Shown piece after piece: positions 33,913-43,126 of a DNA stretch of 64,000 nucleotides (position 1 is its first letter; every line of letters begins with the position of its first letter). The DNA comes from Phycisphaerae bacterium (GTDB taxonomy: Bacteria; Planctomycetota; Phycisphaerae; Phycisphaerales; Phycisphaeraceae): positions 434,001 to 498,000 of the forward strand of contig JAUHZU010000002.1 of the NCBI GenBank assembly GCA_030425705.1. Direction: 5' to 3'. A program made the position numbers and the translations under genes. The notes beneath the pieces are model-generated. The model saw nothing but the letters and a program-made list of their open reading frames with translations. It had not been told where the DNA came from and ran no database searches.

Positions 33913-35709
33913 ATGACCCAGATGGTGCGGAATGGTTACATCGGGCGGTTCGCCGCTGGCGCGTTGGCTTTGTCGTTGTGTGCCGGCGGTTCGTCGGCGT
34001 GGGCGCAGGACCTGTCGCTCGAACTTGTCGACAACGGCTACAGCAGTTCGGTCTTCGCGACGTTCGCCCCGGGCGACTCCGACCACCTCTACATCGTGGA
34101 GCAGACCGGCCGGATTATGGTGCTGGACCTGAGCAACCCAACCGCCGCGCCGACGCAGTTCCTCAATGTGAGCACGGCGACCACCGGCTTCACTTCCGGC
34201 GGCGAGCAGGGCCTGCTTGGGCTCGCGTTCCACCCCGATTACGAAACCAACGGATTGTTCTACACCTACAGCACCCGCACCAGCAACGCTACATTCATCG
34301 ACGAATTTCAACGCCAGGGCGGCGCGGGCTCGCTCGTCGCCAACCCAACCTCCGGGGACACCATCCTCACCTTCAGCCAGCCGCAAACCAACCACAACGG
34401 CGGGTGGATGGGCTTCGGCCACGACGGCTACCTCTACATCGCCAGCGGTGATGGCGGGGGCAGCGACGACAACGACTTCGGTCATACGGCTGGGGCCGGC
34501 AACAGCCAGGACATCACGAACAACCTCCTGGGCGCGATGCTCCGCATCGATGTCAACGGCGACGACTTTACGTCCGACCCCAACCGCGACTACGCCATCC
34601 CCAACGACAACCCCTTCGTCGGCGTCACCGGCGACGACGAGATCTGGGCCTACGGCCTCCGCAACCCCTGGCGGAACAGCTTCGACCGCGACACCGGCGA
34701 CCTCTACATCGCCGACGTCGGACAGAACGTCCGCGAAGAAATCAACTTCCAACACGCCGACTCCGTCGGCGGCGAGAACTACGGCTGGCGCCTCCGCGAG
34801 GGCTCCATCGCCACGCCCAGCGGCGGCGTCGGCGGGCCCGCCCCGGCCGGGGCCGTCGACCCCATCCACGAATACTTCCACAACTCCTCCGGCGGGTTCT
34901 CCATCACCGGCGGCTACGTCTACCGCGGGCCCATCACCCAGGCACGCGGCGAGTACTACTTCGCCGACTTCGTTACCAACAACATCTGGACCCTCGAGGT
35001 CGACCGCGAGACCGGGGACCTGGTCCCCGGTAGCGTGACGAACGTCCGCAACGATCTGGCCGACGGCACCAACGGCGTCAACAGCGTCAGCGGCATCGCC
35101 TCCTTTGCCGAAGACTCCGTCGGCAACCTCTACATCATCACCCTCAGCGGGTCGATCTACCGCATCACCACCGACCGCGTGCTCGGCGACATGAACATGT
35201 CCTACGATGCCACCTTTCCCAGCACCGGCACCGACGGCGACGACATCGCCCTCTTCGGCGACGCCATCAACATGTCCGAGTCCGCCTTCAACAGCGCGAA
35301 CCCCGGTGCGGACTACCTCGCCGGCGACACCAACCAGGACGGCAGCGTCAACGACGAAGACGCCCTGCTCATGCTCGAGTTCCTCCGCGGCAGCCACGTC
35401 TCCGACGACACGATCTCCCGCTTCTTCGACGCCGTCATCCCCGGCGACCTCACCGAGGACGGGTTTGTCGGCATCGACGACCTGGACCTCATCCTCGCCA
35501 ACTGGGAGCAGGCCGGCATCGCCGCCGGCGACCACACGCGCGGCGACGCGAACAACGACGGCCTGGTCAACGCCGACGACCTCGCCCTCGTCCAGGCTAA
35601 CTGGGGCTACCTCCTGCCCGGCTTCACCCCCGGCGCCGTCCCCGAGCCCGCCACCCTCACGATGCTCGGGCTGATGGGCCTGCTCACCACCCGCCGCCGC
35701 CGGCGGTGA
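33913..35709 (+). CDS. PQQ-type glucose/sorbosone dehydrogenase with dockerin repeats and PEP-CTERM tail
   Basis: 598-aa secreted protein. The N-terminal ~400 residues form the six-bladed propeller of the GSDH/sorbosone dehydrogenase family: VFATFAPGDSDHLYIVEQTGRIMVLD, GGEQGLLGLAFHPDYETNGLFYTYST, QTNHNGGWMGFGHDGYLYIASGDGG, RNPWRNSFDRDTGDLYIADVGQ, all typical. Then two dockerin-like pairs (DTNQDGSVNDEDALLML; GDLTEDGFVGIDDLDLILANW and GDANNDGLVNADDLALVQANW) and the tail VPEPATLTMLGLMGLL-RRRRR. Whether PQQ is bound cannot be read. AGGAG precedes the ATG at 33913. Terminator follows. Confidence 0.85.
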   Translation: MTQMVRNGYIGRFAAGALALSLCAGGSSAWAQDLSLELVDNGYSSSVFATFAPGDSDHLYIVEQTGRIMVLDLSNPTAAPTQFLNVSTATTGFTSGGEQGLLGLAFHPDYETNGLFYTYSTRTSNATFIDEFQRQGGAGSLVANPTSGDTILTFSQPQTNHNGGWMGFGHDGYLYIASGDGGGSDDNDFGHTAGAGNSQDITNNLLGAMLRIDVNGDDFTSDPNRDYAIPNDNPFVGVTGDDEIWAYGLRNPWRNSFDRDTGDLYIADVGQNVREEINFQHADSVGGENYGWRLREGSIATPSGGVGGPAPAGAVDPIHEYFHNSSGGFSITGGYVYRGPITQARGEYYFADFVTNNIWTLEVDRETGDLVPGSVTNVRNDLADGTNGVNSVSGIASFAEDSVGNLYIITLSGSIYRITTDRVLGDMNMSYDATFPSTGTDGDDIALFGDAINMSESAFNSANPGADYLAGDTNQDGSVNDEDALLMLEFLRGSHVSDDTISRFFDAVIPGDLTEDGFVGIDDLDLILANWEQAGIAAGDHTRGDANNDGLVNADDLALVQANWGYLLPGFTPGAVPEPATLTMLGLMGLLTTRRRRR

Positions 35710-35737
35710 CCCCCGAAACACACCTGTGTCCACCCAC

Positions 35738-35769
35738 AGCCCCGCGCATCAACGCGCGGGGCTGTTTTT
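35738..35769 (+). terminator. Rho-independent terminator
   Basis: 10-bp perfect stem AGCCCCGCGC/GCGCGGGGCT, loop ATCAAC, followed by GTTTTT. Between convergent genes. Confidence 0.85.
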
Positions 35770-35783
35770 CATTAGATCAGCGA

Positions 35784-37226
35784 TTACTGATCGCGCGTTT
35801 CCCTTGCGGCGATAGCGGCTTGAAGAAGGGCGGTGATCAGTTCGGCCTTCGCGCCGCGTTCTTGCCGGGCAACATCGAGGGGTGTCCAGCCGTCCATGTC
35901 TTCGAGTTCCGGGTCTGCCCCATAGGCCAACAGCAATGCCACCGCACCGACGTAGTCTTCCGCGATTGCCGTGTGAAGGTAGTACATGGGGATGTCTCCC
36001 GCCTGGTTCTCGCCGCCCTCGAACGTTGCGTTGGGGTTGGCTCCGGCTTCGAGGAGGAGTTTCATGATGTCTAACGAGCCAAACGGTGGACGGGAACTGG
36101 TCAGTGCATGACTCAGCGGTGTGTTCGCGTAGTCGTCTAACCCATCGATATTAAGGCCTTCGATCTTCAGCAGTTCGTGCATCGCTTGATGGAAGTCCGG
36201 GTCAGATGCCGCGACATGCAGGATCGAGCCGTAGCGAGGGTGGATCGATACCGGGCGTACGCCGTGTTCGATCAGTCGTCGGACCATCCGGCGGTCGGAG
36301 AGGATCTGCTTGAAAAGCCAGAAATCATCTACATCCTCCGGATCGCCGAGGGTCGCGCCTGCTTTTTCTAGTGCGTCTAGAGCGCCATCGAACGGCCTAT
36401 CCGCTGCGGCGATGTATGCGAGTTGTAGCGGCGTTACAACACAATCCCGGCGGGGTCTATCTATCGTCTGCGTGACGCCGTTGCGGTGCACCCTGTAGTT
36501 CACATCGGCGCCCGCATCAATGAGATCGATAGTCATCTTCTGGTCGCCTTCTGTGATCGCTACGACCAGGGGTGGCTGGCCAAACTCGCTGCGACCGTTC
36601 ACGTCGGCACCGGCCCGGATCAGGGCCCTCACGACCGCCCGGTCTCCCCGGCGAGCCGCCAGCCAGAGCGGCGAGCCCTCAGGGGCGTCGATGTAGAACT
36701 GGGTCTCGGTGTTCACGTCGGCACCCCGGCGGATCAGGTACAACGCCAGTTCGGTGTCGTAGCGACGGATCGCGTTATAGAGCGCGGTCGCGCCGTGGCT
36801 GTCGGCGGCATCGATGTCGGCACCTGCATCCAGCAGCGCCGAACACACCGGGAGCAGGTCCTTGCGTTCGGCCACTGTGTCCCAGTTGCTGGTACAAGCC
36901 AACAGCGGCGTCCACGCGCGCGAACCCATCGGGGCGTATCCCCCGTCGATATGACGTGTATCGAACCAAGCGTCTGCCCGCTCCCCGGCTACCGCGTTGG
37001 GGTCCGCTCCCATCGAGAGGAGACGCTCGACTTCGGCCAGGTCCGCCGCATGCGCGGCGAGGATCAGCCGGCCGTCCAACTCGAACTGCGCCTCGGCCGA
37101 TCGGGCGGGCAGAGCGTTCTCTTCGGCCGGCGGTTCTTCGACCCGTGTTGGGCTGGGCGGATGGGTCTGACAGCCATGGATAAACATCGCCGCGGTAAAA
37201 AACGCGAGTGCCTTGGCGGTCTGCAT
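35784..37226 (-). CDS. Ankyrin-repeat lipoprotein
   Basis: 480-aa lipoprotein (signal AKALAFFTAAMFIHGC) built from about eight ankyrin repeats: ALLDAGADIDAADSHGATALYNAIR, LIRRGADVNTETQ, LIRAGADVNGRSEFGQPPLV, LLEAGANPNATFEGG and LLAYGADPELEDMDGWTPLDVA are typical. Ankyrin repeats mediate protein-protein binding. The base composition is clearly lower in GC than the neighbours, with more A/T-ended codons, which hints at recent transfer. GGGAGA precedes the ATG. It lies directly downstream (24 nt) of the PPK2 gene on the same strand. Confidence 0.85.
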   Translation of the reverse strand: MQTAKALAFFTAAMFIHGCQTHPPSPTRVEEPPAEENALPARSAEAQFELDGRLILAAHAADLAEVERLLSMGADPNAVAGERADAWFDTRHIDGGYAPMGSRAWTPLLACTSNWDTVAERKDLLPVCSALLDAGADIDAADSHGATALYNAIRRYDTELALYLIRRGADVNTETQFYIDAPEGSPLWLAARRGDRAVVRALIRAGADVNGRSEFGQPPLVVAITEGDQKMTIDLIDAGADVNYRVHRNGVTQTIDRPRRDCVVTPLQLAYIAAADRPFDGALDALEKAGATLGDPEDVDDFWLFKQILSDRRMVRRLIEHGVRPVSIHPRYGSILHVAASDPDFHQAMHELLKIEGLNIDGLDDYANTPLSHALTSSRPPFGSLDIMKLLLEAGANPNATFEGGENQAGDIPMYYLHTAIAEDYVGAVALLLAYGADPELEDMDGWTPLDVARQERGAKAELITALLQAAIAARETRDQ

Positions 37227-37250
37227 GATGTCTCCCGAACGGAGGTTTCC

Positions 37251-38159
37251 CTACTCAATCACGATCGACTTGGGGTCGAAGTCGGCCTTCGGTGGCTTAG
37301 GGTCCATCTTCTCCAGCAGGTCCACCAGCACCTTCGTCACCAGCAGGTTGCGGTACCAGCGCCGCTCGGCGGGGATGATGTACCAGGGCGCGTCTTTCTT
37401 CGACGTCTCGCTGAATACCTCGGCGTAACGCTCCTGATACTTGCCCCAGCGGGCGCGCTCCTCCAGGTCTGCGGGGTTGAACTTCCAGTGCTTGTCCGGC
37501 CGGTCGAGCCGACGCTGCAGCCGCTTCTTCTGGTAGTCCTTGCTGATGTGCAGGAAGAACTTGACGACCTGTGTCCCCTCGGTGTGCAGCAGGCGCTCGA
37601 AGTGGTTGATGTGTTCGACACGGTGCTCCCACACGTCCTCGGGGCAGAGCTTCTTGACGGCGACGGTCACGGCGTCTTCGTAGTGGCTGCGGTTGAACAC
37701 GCCGATGTAGCCCTTCTTGGGCACGTTGGCGTGGACCCGCCAGAGGAAGTCGTGGCCGAGCTCTTCGCTGTTGGGGGCCTTGAAGCTCTTGACCTTGCAC
37801 CCGGCGGGGTCGACGGGGCCGAAGACGGCCTTGGTGGTCGAGTCCTTGCCGCCGGCGTCCATCGCCTGGAAGACGACGAGCAGGGCGCGCTTGGACTCGG
37901 CGTAGAGGTTCTCCTGCAGCGCGACCAGCCGGTGGCGGAGCAGGTGGAACTCGTCCTTGCCGACGATCTTCTCGAGCCCGCCGTCGTCGCGGGTCGCGTA
38001 GTCGCTGAGCTGGATCGCCTTGCCCGACGGGACGCGGTAGGACGCGGTGTCCAGGTCGATCTTGGGCGGGCGGTTGACGTGTTTCCTGGGGGCCGCGGCG
38101 GCCGGCGGGGGCGGGGCGGGCGTGGCCGGGGCGGCGTCTGCGGGGGCGGGGTCTTGCAT
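37251..38159 (-). CDS. ppk2: Polyphosphate kinase 2 family protein
   Basis: 302-aa kinase transferring phosphate between polyphosphate and nucleotides (class III PPK2 group, AMP/ADP-phosphorylating, by size and sequence). The Walker A-like motif FQAMDAGGKDSTTKAVFG and the Walker B-like VFNRSHYEDAVTVAV are intact, with the lid region HISKDYQKKRLQRRLDRPDKHWKF. The first ~35 residues are a Pro/Ala-rich extension. A TACAAT element ends 6 nt before the ATG at 38159, so leaderless. Confidence 0.9.
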   Translation of the reverse strand: MQDPAPADAAPATPAPPPPAAAAPRKHVNRPPKIDLDTASYRVPSGKAIQLSDYATRDDGGLEKIVGKDEFHLLRHRLVALQENLYAESKRALLVVFQAMDAGGKDSTTKAVFGPVDPAGCKVKSFKAPNSEELGHDFLWRVHANVPKKGYIGVFNRSHYEDAVTVAVKKLCPEDVWEHRVEHINHFERLLHTEGTQVVKFFLHISKDYQKKRLQRRLDRPDKHWKFNPADLEERARWGKYQERYAEVFSETSKKDAPWYIIPAERRWYRNLLVTKVLVDLLEKMDPKPPKADFDPKSIVIE

Positions 38160-38165
38160 CGCCGG

Positions 38166-38171
38166 ATTGTA
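38166..38171 (-). promoter_or_regulatory. -10 element TACAAT, 6 nt before ppk2 ATG
   Basis: On the minus strand: TACAAT, CCGGCG, ATG. The -35 region is not recognisable. Confidence 0.6.
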
Positions 38172-38257
38172 CGCGAGCGCGGGCCCGCGCCACATCCCGG
38201 CCGACGATTTCCGCTACGATCCGGGGCTGTTTTCCGCCACCGCCGCCGATCCCCCTG

Positions 38258-39415
38258 ATGCGCAAGGTCTGCATTGTTGTCGGTTCCCGGGCCAACTACG
38301 CGAGCATCCGCTCGGCGATGCGCCGCGTCCAGGACCACCCCGATCTGGAACTGGTCACCGTCGTCGGGGCCTCGGCGCTGCTGCCCCGCTTCGGCGCGGT
38401 GGTCGACCGTATCCGGGCCGACGGCTTTAGCATCGATCACACTTACTACATGATCGTCGAGGGCGAAAACCCCGCGACGATGGCCAAGTCCACCGGCCTC
38501 GGGCTCATGGAGCTGGCCAACATCTTCGACAACATCCGGCCCGACGTCGTCGTCACCGTCGGCGACCGGTTCGAGACGATGTCCACCGCGGTCGCCGCGA
38601 GCTATATGAACATCCCCCTGGCCCACACCATGGGCGGGGAGGTCACCGGCACGATCGACGAGTCGATCCGCCACGCCATCACCAAGCTCGCCCACCTGCA
38701 CTTCCCCGCCAACGACGACGCCGCCCAACGCATCATCAAGCTCGGCGAGGACCCGGCCACGGTGTTCAACGTCGGCTGCCCCCGCATCGACGAGGTCCAG
38801 CGTATCCTCGACGAGGAACCCTTCGACGACATCAACCGGGTCTTCGAGACGTTCGGCGGCGTGGGCAACCGACTCGACCTCGACCAGCCGTTCCTGCTGG
38901 TTTCCCAGCACCCGGTGACGACCGAGTACGGCGACGGCCGGCGGCAGATCGGCGCGACGCTGGAGGCGCTCGAGCGGCTCGCGATGCCGACTATCATGCT
39001 CTGGCCCAACATCGACGCGGGCAGCGACGACATCGCCAAGGGCATCCGCCAGTTCCGCGAGACGAAGGCCCCGGGCTTCCTGCACCTGTTCATCAACCTG
39101 CCGATGCACGCCTACGTCCACCTGATGGACCGCTGCGCGGTGCTGATCGGCAACAGCTCCAGCGCGATCCGCGAGGGCGCGTACATCGGCACGCCCGCGG
39201 TCAACCTCGGCAGTCGACAGATGAAGCGGCAGCGCGGGCACAACGTCGTCGACACTGCGCACGACGCCGGTGCGATCGTCTCGGCTGTGAAACAACAGCT
39301 CGACCACGGCCGATACACCCGCGACACGCTCTACGGCGACGGCACCGCGGGCCAACAGATCGCCGAGGTGCTGGCGACGGCGGACGTCGATGTTCAGAAA
39401 ACGATCACGTACTGA
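38258..39415 (+). CDS. neuC: UDP-N-acetylglucosamine 2-epimerase (hydrolysing), NeuC-like
   Basis: 385-aa enzyme of the NeuC/WecB family; converts UDP-GlcNAc (or a dideoxy analogue) to ManNAc plus UDP, the entry to sialic-acid-like sugars. The start MRKVCIVVGSRANYASIRSAM, VVVTVGDRFETMSTAVAAS, AHTMGGEVTGTIDESIRHAITKLAHLHF and GNSSSAIREGAYIGTPAVNLGSRQ are family motifs. A TACGAT -10 lies at 38214-38219. Its TGA overlaps the ATG of neuA by one base. First gene of the polysaccharide locus; may equally make an N-acyl-bacillosamine-type precursor (LegG-like). Confidence 0.85.
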   Translation: MRKVCIVVGSRANYASIRSAMRRVQDHPDLELVTVVGASALLPRFGAVVDRIRADGFSIDHTYYMIVEGENPATMAKSTGLGLMELANIFDNIRPDVVVTVGDRFETMSTAVAASYMNIPLAHTMGGEVTGTIDESIRHAITKLAHLHFPANDDAAQRIIKLGEDPATVFNVGCPRIDEVQRILDEEPFDDINRVFETFGGVGNRLDLDQPFLLVSQHPVTTEYGDGRRQIGATLEALERLAMPTIMLWPNIDAGSDDIAKGIRQFRETKAPGFLHLFINLPMHAYVHLMDRCAVLIGNSSSAIREGAYIGTPAVNLGSRQMKRQRGHNVVDTAHDAGAIVSAVKQQLDHGRYTRDTLYGDGTAGQQIAEVLATADVDVQKTITY

Positions 39416-40137
39416 TGCAGATCCTCGGCGTCATCCCGGCCCGTGGGGGGTCCAAGGGCATCCCCGGCAAGAACCTCGCCCCGCTCGCGGGCCGGCCGCT
39501 GATCGACTACACGATCGAGGCGGCTCGCGCGGCGTCGTCGCTGTCGCGCATCGTCGTCTCGACCGACGACCCGGCCATCGCCGCGCACGCGCAGTCCCAC
39601 GATCGCATCGAGGTGCCCGCACTGCGGCCCGCACACCTCGCGCAGGACGACACGCCGGTCCTGCCGGTGCTGCTGGACCTGCTGGAAACCCTTGAACAAC
39701 AGGGCGATCCGGTGCCTGACGCGGTGTGCCTGTTGCAGCCGACCTCGCCGCTGCGTATCGCTTCCGATATCGATGCCGCGGCCGCGCTGCTGCAATCCTC
39801 CGACGCGGAGGCGGTCGTGTCGATCGAGGCGGTCCCGCATCAGTACAACCCGGTATCGGTCATGCGGTTGAGCCCGGACGGTGTTCTCGCCCCCTACCTG
39901 CCCGGCGAAGGCGACAAGGCGAACCGTCGGCAGGACAAGCCGGCTGTTGTCGCGCGCAACGGCCCGGCCGTGCTCGTCACCCGCGTCGCCACGCTGCGGG
40001 CCGGCTCGCTCTATGGCAGGCGTTGTGTCGGGTACGCGATGCCGCGGGAGCGGTCGGTGGACATCGACGAGCCGATGAACCTGGTGGTCGCCGCCGCCCT
40101 GCTCGCCGAGCGCACCGGTGGGGAGACGCCGCGATGA
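39415..40137 (+). CDS. neuA: CMP-nonulosonate (acylneuraminate) cytidylyltransferase
   Basis: Activates a sialic-acid-like nonulosonate with CTP. 240 aa. Signature ILGVIPARGGSKGIPGKNLAPLAGRPLIDYTIEAA is the nucleotide-binding N-terminus of NeuA/PseF/LegF/KdsB-type enzymes; later DAVCLLQPTSPLRIASDID and VVSIEAVPHQYNPV. Coupled to neuC (one-base overlap) and to the next gene (ATGA overlap). No nonulosonate synthase (NeuB/LegI/PseI) was found in the window, so the sugar type is open. Confidence 0.85.
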   Translation: MQILGVIPARGGSKGIPGKNLAPLAGRPLIDYTIEAARAASSLSRIVVSTDDPAIAAHAQSHDRIEVPALRPAHLAQDDTPVLPVLLDLLETLEQQGDPVPDAVCLLQPTSPLRIASDIDAAAALLQSSDAEAVVSIEAVPHQYNPVSVMRLSPDGVLAPYLPGEGDKANRRQDKPAVVARNGPAVLVTRVATLRAGSLYGRRCVGYAMPRERSVDIDEPMNLVVAAALLAERTGGETPR

Positions 40138-41801
40138 AGCCGACACTCAGGCAAACCGTAAGACGCCTGGCCGGGGCGTTGGGGGTGAAGCGTCCGCTGA
40201 CGGCGGAGCAGCGCGAGCAGTGGGACGATGTGCGTGCGTTTGCCACGCGCGTCGGACCGGTGCTCGGCGCGACGCCGCGCTCGAATCATGACCGGGGTGT
40301 CGCCATCATCGTGGCGCTGCACACCCACCTGCCGACGGCGAAGACCGAGGGGCTGCTCTGCAAGGCGCTGCAGGCGCGGGGGCTACGCATCAAGCTGCTG
40401 ATGCCGCCGGGCGACTGCCCCGCCCGCGCCGCCTATGCCGCGCTCGGGCTGACCGATGTGATCGACTGGGAGTCGATACAAGACGAGGCCCGCCGGCCGG
40501 CCCATGCCGAGACGGTCGACGCCTTCCTCGCCAAGCAGCCCGCGTTCGATGCCATGCTGGGCTACACCTACCGGGACTCGGTACTCGGTGAGCACGCGCT
40601 GTCCTGGGTCGTCCGTCGGCAGCACGCCGGCGACATCGACCTGGACCGTCCCGAGACACGCCGGCTCTTCCGCGATGCGCTCGTCGATGGCATGCTCGCG
40701 ACCGACGCCGCGCACCGGCTCTACGACGAGGCCGCCCCGTCGTTGGTCCTGTTCTGCGAACGCGGGTACACGCCCTTCGGCGACCTGTTCGACGTGGCCC
40801 TCGCGCGCGGGCTCAACGTCGTGCAGTGGCTGGGCTCACACATCGACCACGCGCTGCACTTCAAGCGCTACACCTACGACACCCGCACCGCCCACCCAAT
40901 CTCGCTGCACCCCGCGACGTGGGACGCGGTGCGTCGAATGGACCTACCCAACGACGAAGCGTTCCTCGACGATTACCGCGCGAAGTACGCCACCGGCGAC
41001 TACAACCGCCGGCACAACCTGCAGGCGGGCAAGCCGATCCTCGGGCGCGAGGCGTTGATGGATAAACTCGGCCTCGACCCGGCGAAGAAGACGGCGGTGA
41101 TCTTCTCACACATCCTCTGGGACGCGACGTTTTTCTACGGCAAGGGGCTCTTCCCCGACTACGCGCAGTGGCTGGTCGAGACCGTCCGCGCCGCGTGTGG
41201 CAACGACCGCGTCAACTGGCTGGTCAAGCTGCACCCGGTCAACGTCTGGCGGCTCGGCCTGGACGGGTACACCGGCGAGCTGGCGGAGCATGCGCTGCTG
41301 CGCGAGCACCTCGGCGCGTTGCCCAGCCATATCAAACTCGTCGAGCCGGACGCGGCGTTCAACACGGCGTCGCTCTGGGGCGTGGTCGATTACGCGCTGA
41401 CCGTGCGCGGGACCGTCGGCATGGAGTTGCCCATGTTCGGCGCGACGGTGCTCACGGCCGGGACCGGGCGGTACGCGGGGCTGGGCTTCACCGTCGACAG
41501 CGACACGCGCGAGCAGTACCTCGCCCGCGTCGCGTCGGTCCAGGACCTGCCGAGGATGACGGACGAGCAGGTCGCGCTCGCCCGCCGGCATGCGCAGGCC
41601 GTGCTTGGGCTCCGCCCGCTGGCGTTCACCTCGTTCACCCTCGCGTACCCGCACGGCGACGTACCGACGCACCTGCACCCGGCCGTCACGGTCCACGCGG
41701 ACGACGTCGAGGCCTTTGTGAACGCGCCGGACCTGCAGCGTTTTTCGGCATGGGCGGCCGACCGAGACACGCCGGACCTGCTGGGCGGGTTGGACGCATG
41801 A
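40134..41801 (+). CDS. Surface carbohydrate/capsule biosynthesis-like protein
   Basis: 555-aa cytoplasmic protein in the polysaccharide locus. Features resemble capsule-synthesis/CDP-glycerol glycerophosphotransferase-like GT-B proteins: VAIIVALHTHLPTAKTEGLLCKAL in the N-domain, and in the C-domain KKTAVIFSHILWDATFFYGKGLF, VNWLVKLHPVNVWR (the 'KLHP' block), then VDYALTVRGTVGMELPMFGATVLTAG. The last pattern is typical for LipA/KpsS-like proteins. It may transfer the CMP-nonulosonate made by the two upstream genes; this is an inference from position. Joined to both neighbours by ATGA overlaps. Confidence 0.7.
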   Translation: MKPTLRQTVRRLAGALGVKRPLTAEQREQWDDVRAFATRVGPVLGATPRSNHDRGVAIIVALHTHLPTAKTEGLLCKALQARGLRIKLLMPPGDCPARAAYAALGLTDVIDWESIQDEARRPAHAETVDAFLAKQPAFDAMLGYTYRDSVLGEHALSWVVRRQHAGDIDLDRPETRRLFRDALVDGMLATDAAHRLYDEAAPSLVLFCERGYTPFGDLFDVALARGLNVVQWLGSHIDHALHFKRYTYDTRTAHPISLHPATWDAVRRMDLPNDEAFLDDYRAKYATGDYNRRHNLQAGKPILGREALMDKLGLDPAKKTAVIFSHILWDATFFYGKGLFPDYAQWLVETVRAACGNDRVNWLVKLHPVNVWRLGLDGYTGELAEHALLREHLGALPSHIKLVEPDAAFNTASLWGVVDYALTVRGTVGMELPMFGATVLTAGTGRYAGLGFTVDSDTREQYLARVASVQDLPRMTDEQVALARRHAQAVLGLRPLAFTSFTLAYPHGDVPTHLHPAVTVHADDVEAFVNAPDLQRFSAWAADRDTPDLLGGLDA

Positions 41802-43126
41802 CCGACGCCGACCGCCCGCTGCGCGTGGTACACATCGGTACGGCCGACCGGGTCGGCGGCGCGGCGCGGGCGCAGTGGCGGATGCACGAGGCCCTACTCG
41901 CTCACGGCGTCGACTCACGCATCCTTTGTGGCTACAAGTCGGTCGGGGGGGATGATCAACGTGTCGCGCAGGTGCCCGCGATGCGTTCGCTGCCGGCGAA
42001 GGCGGTGCGTAAGCTTGCGCACCAGCTGGAGCGGCTGTCCGGACGCGAATACCACCTGCTCCCGTGGGGCCGGGCGTTCCTCGGTCACCCCTGGTTGCGA
42101 CGTGCGGACGTGATCCACCTGCACAACCTGCACGGTGGGTACTTCCCGATCGGGCTGCTGCCCAAGCTTGCGCGGGTCGTGCCTATGGTGTGGTCCGCGC
42201 ACGATCTCTGGCCGACAACGGCGCACTGCTACTTCCCGCAGATGGCCGACTGCCGGTGCTGGACGGGAGAGTCGGCGTGTATCGATCCGCAGCAGGACGA
42301 CTGGTACCCGCTGACGCGCGACACCTCGCGGTGGATTTGGGAACAGAAGCGTCGGCGGGTGGCCGAGGCCCGGCCGACCTTCATCGCACAGTCATCGTTT
42401 ACCGAGCGGTGGCTGCGGGACGCGCCCATCACACGCGGCTGCAACGTCGAGCGCATCCCCTATGCGCTGGATGTCGAGACTTTTCGGCCGATCGAGAAGC
42501 GGCAGGCCCGAGCATCCTTGGGCATTGAGGAGGGGTCGCCGGTCGTGATGTTCTCGGCGGTGTCGCTGTCGCACGCGCGCAAGGGTGGGCCAGAGGTGCT
42601 CGACGCCGTGCGCCGTGTCGCGGGGCGTCTGCGTGATGGCCTCACGCTGATGACGGTCGGGGCCGACGCGGGCGGACTCGGGTCGCTTGAGCTTACAGGC
42701 GGGGTCGGGCACGTTGCGCTCGGGCAGATCGATGATGACGCCAAGCTCGCCCAGGCCTACAGCGCGGCGGATGTGTTCATCGGCGGCTCGAAGGTGGAGA
42801 CGTTCGGCCAGGTGTTTTCGGAGGCGGCGGCCTGTGGGACACCGGGGGTCGCGTACGACACATCCGGCGTCGCCGACGCGGTCCGCCACGGCGAGACGGG
42901 CCTGCTCGCGCCGCTGGGCGACGTGCCCGCGCTGTCGGAGGCGCTGCACGAGCTGTTGACCCATGCCGCGAAGCGGAAGGCCTTCACGCACGCGGGACGC
43001 GCGGTGTGTGAGGCGGCGTATGCCTACCCGGTGGTGGCCCGACGGCTGGTGGGGTTATACGAAACACGCGCCCAAGACTTCGCTTCGCCAAGTGGTGGTT
43101 TAGTGGGGAGGCGTGCGGATGGGTGA
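41798..43126 (+). CDS. Glycosyltransferase, GT4 (WcaC-like)
   Basis: 442-aa GT-B glycosyltransferase. N-domain: RVVHIGTADRVGGAARAQWRMHEAL and DVIHLHNLHGGYFPIGLLPKL, then VWSAHDLWPTTAHC and a cysteine-rich loop (DCRCWTGESACIDPQ) seen in WcaC/colanic-acid-type enzymes. Donor site: YSAADVFIGGSKVETFGQVFSEAAACGTPGVAYD with the EX7E motif. Translationally coupled to its neighbours at both ends. Sugar unknown. Confidence 0.85.
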   Translation: MTDADRPLRVVHIGTADRVGGAARAQWRMHEALLAHGVDSRILCGYKSVGGDDQRVAQVPAMRSLPAKAVRKLAHQLERLSGREYHLLPWGRAFLGHPWLRRADVIHLHNLHGGYFPIGLLPKLARVVPMVWSAHDLWPTTAHCYFPQMADCRCWTGESACIDPQQDDWYPLTRDTSRWIWEQKRRRVAEARPTFIAQSSFTERWLRDAPITRGCNVERIPYALDVETFRPIEKRQARASLGIEEGSPVVMFSAVSLSHARKGGPEVLDAVRRVAGRLRDGLTLMTVGADAGGLGSLELTGGVGHVALGQIDDDAKLAQAYSAADVFIGGSKVETFGQVFSEAAACGTPGVAYDTSGVADAVRHGETGLLAPLGDVPALSEALHELLTHAAKRKAFTHAGRAVCEAAYAYPVVARRLVGLYETRAQDFASPSGGLVGRRADG

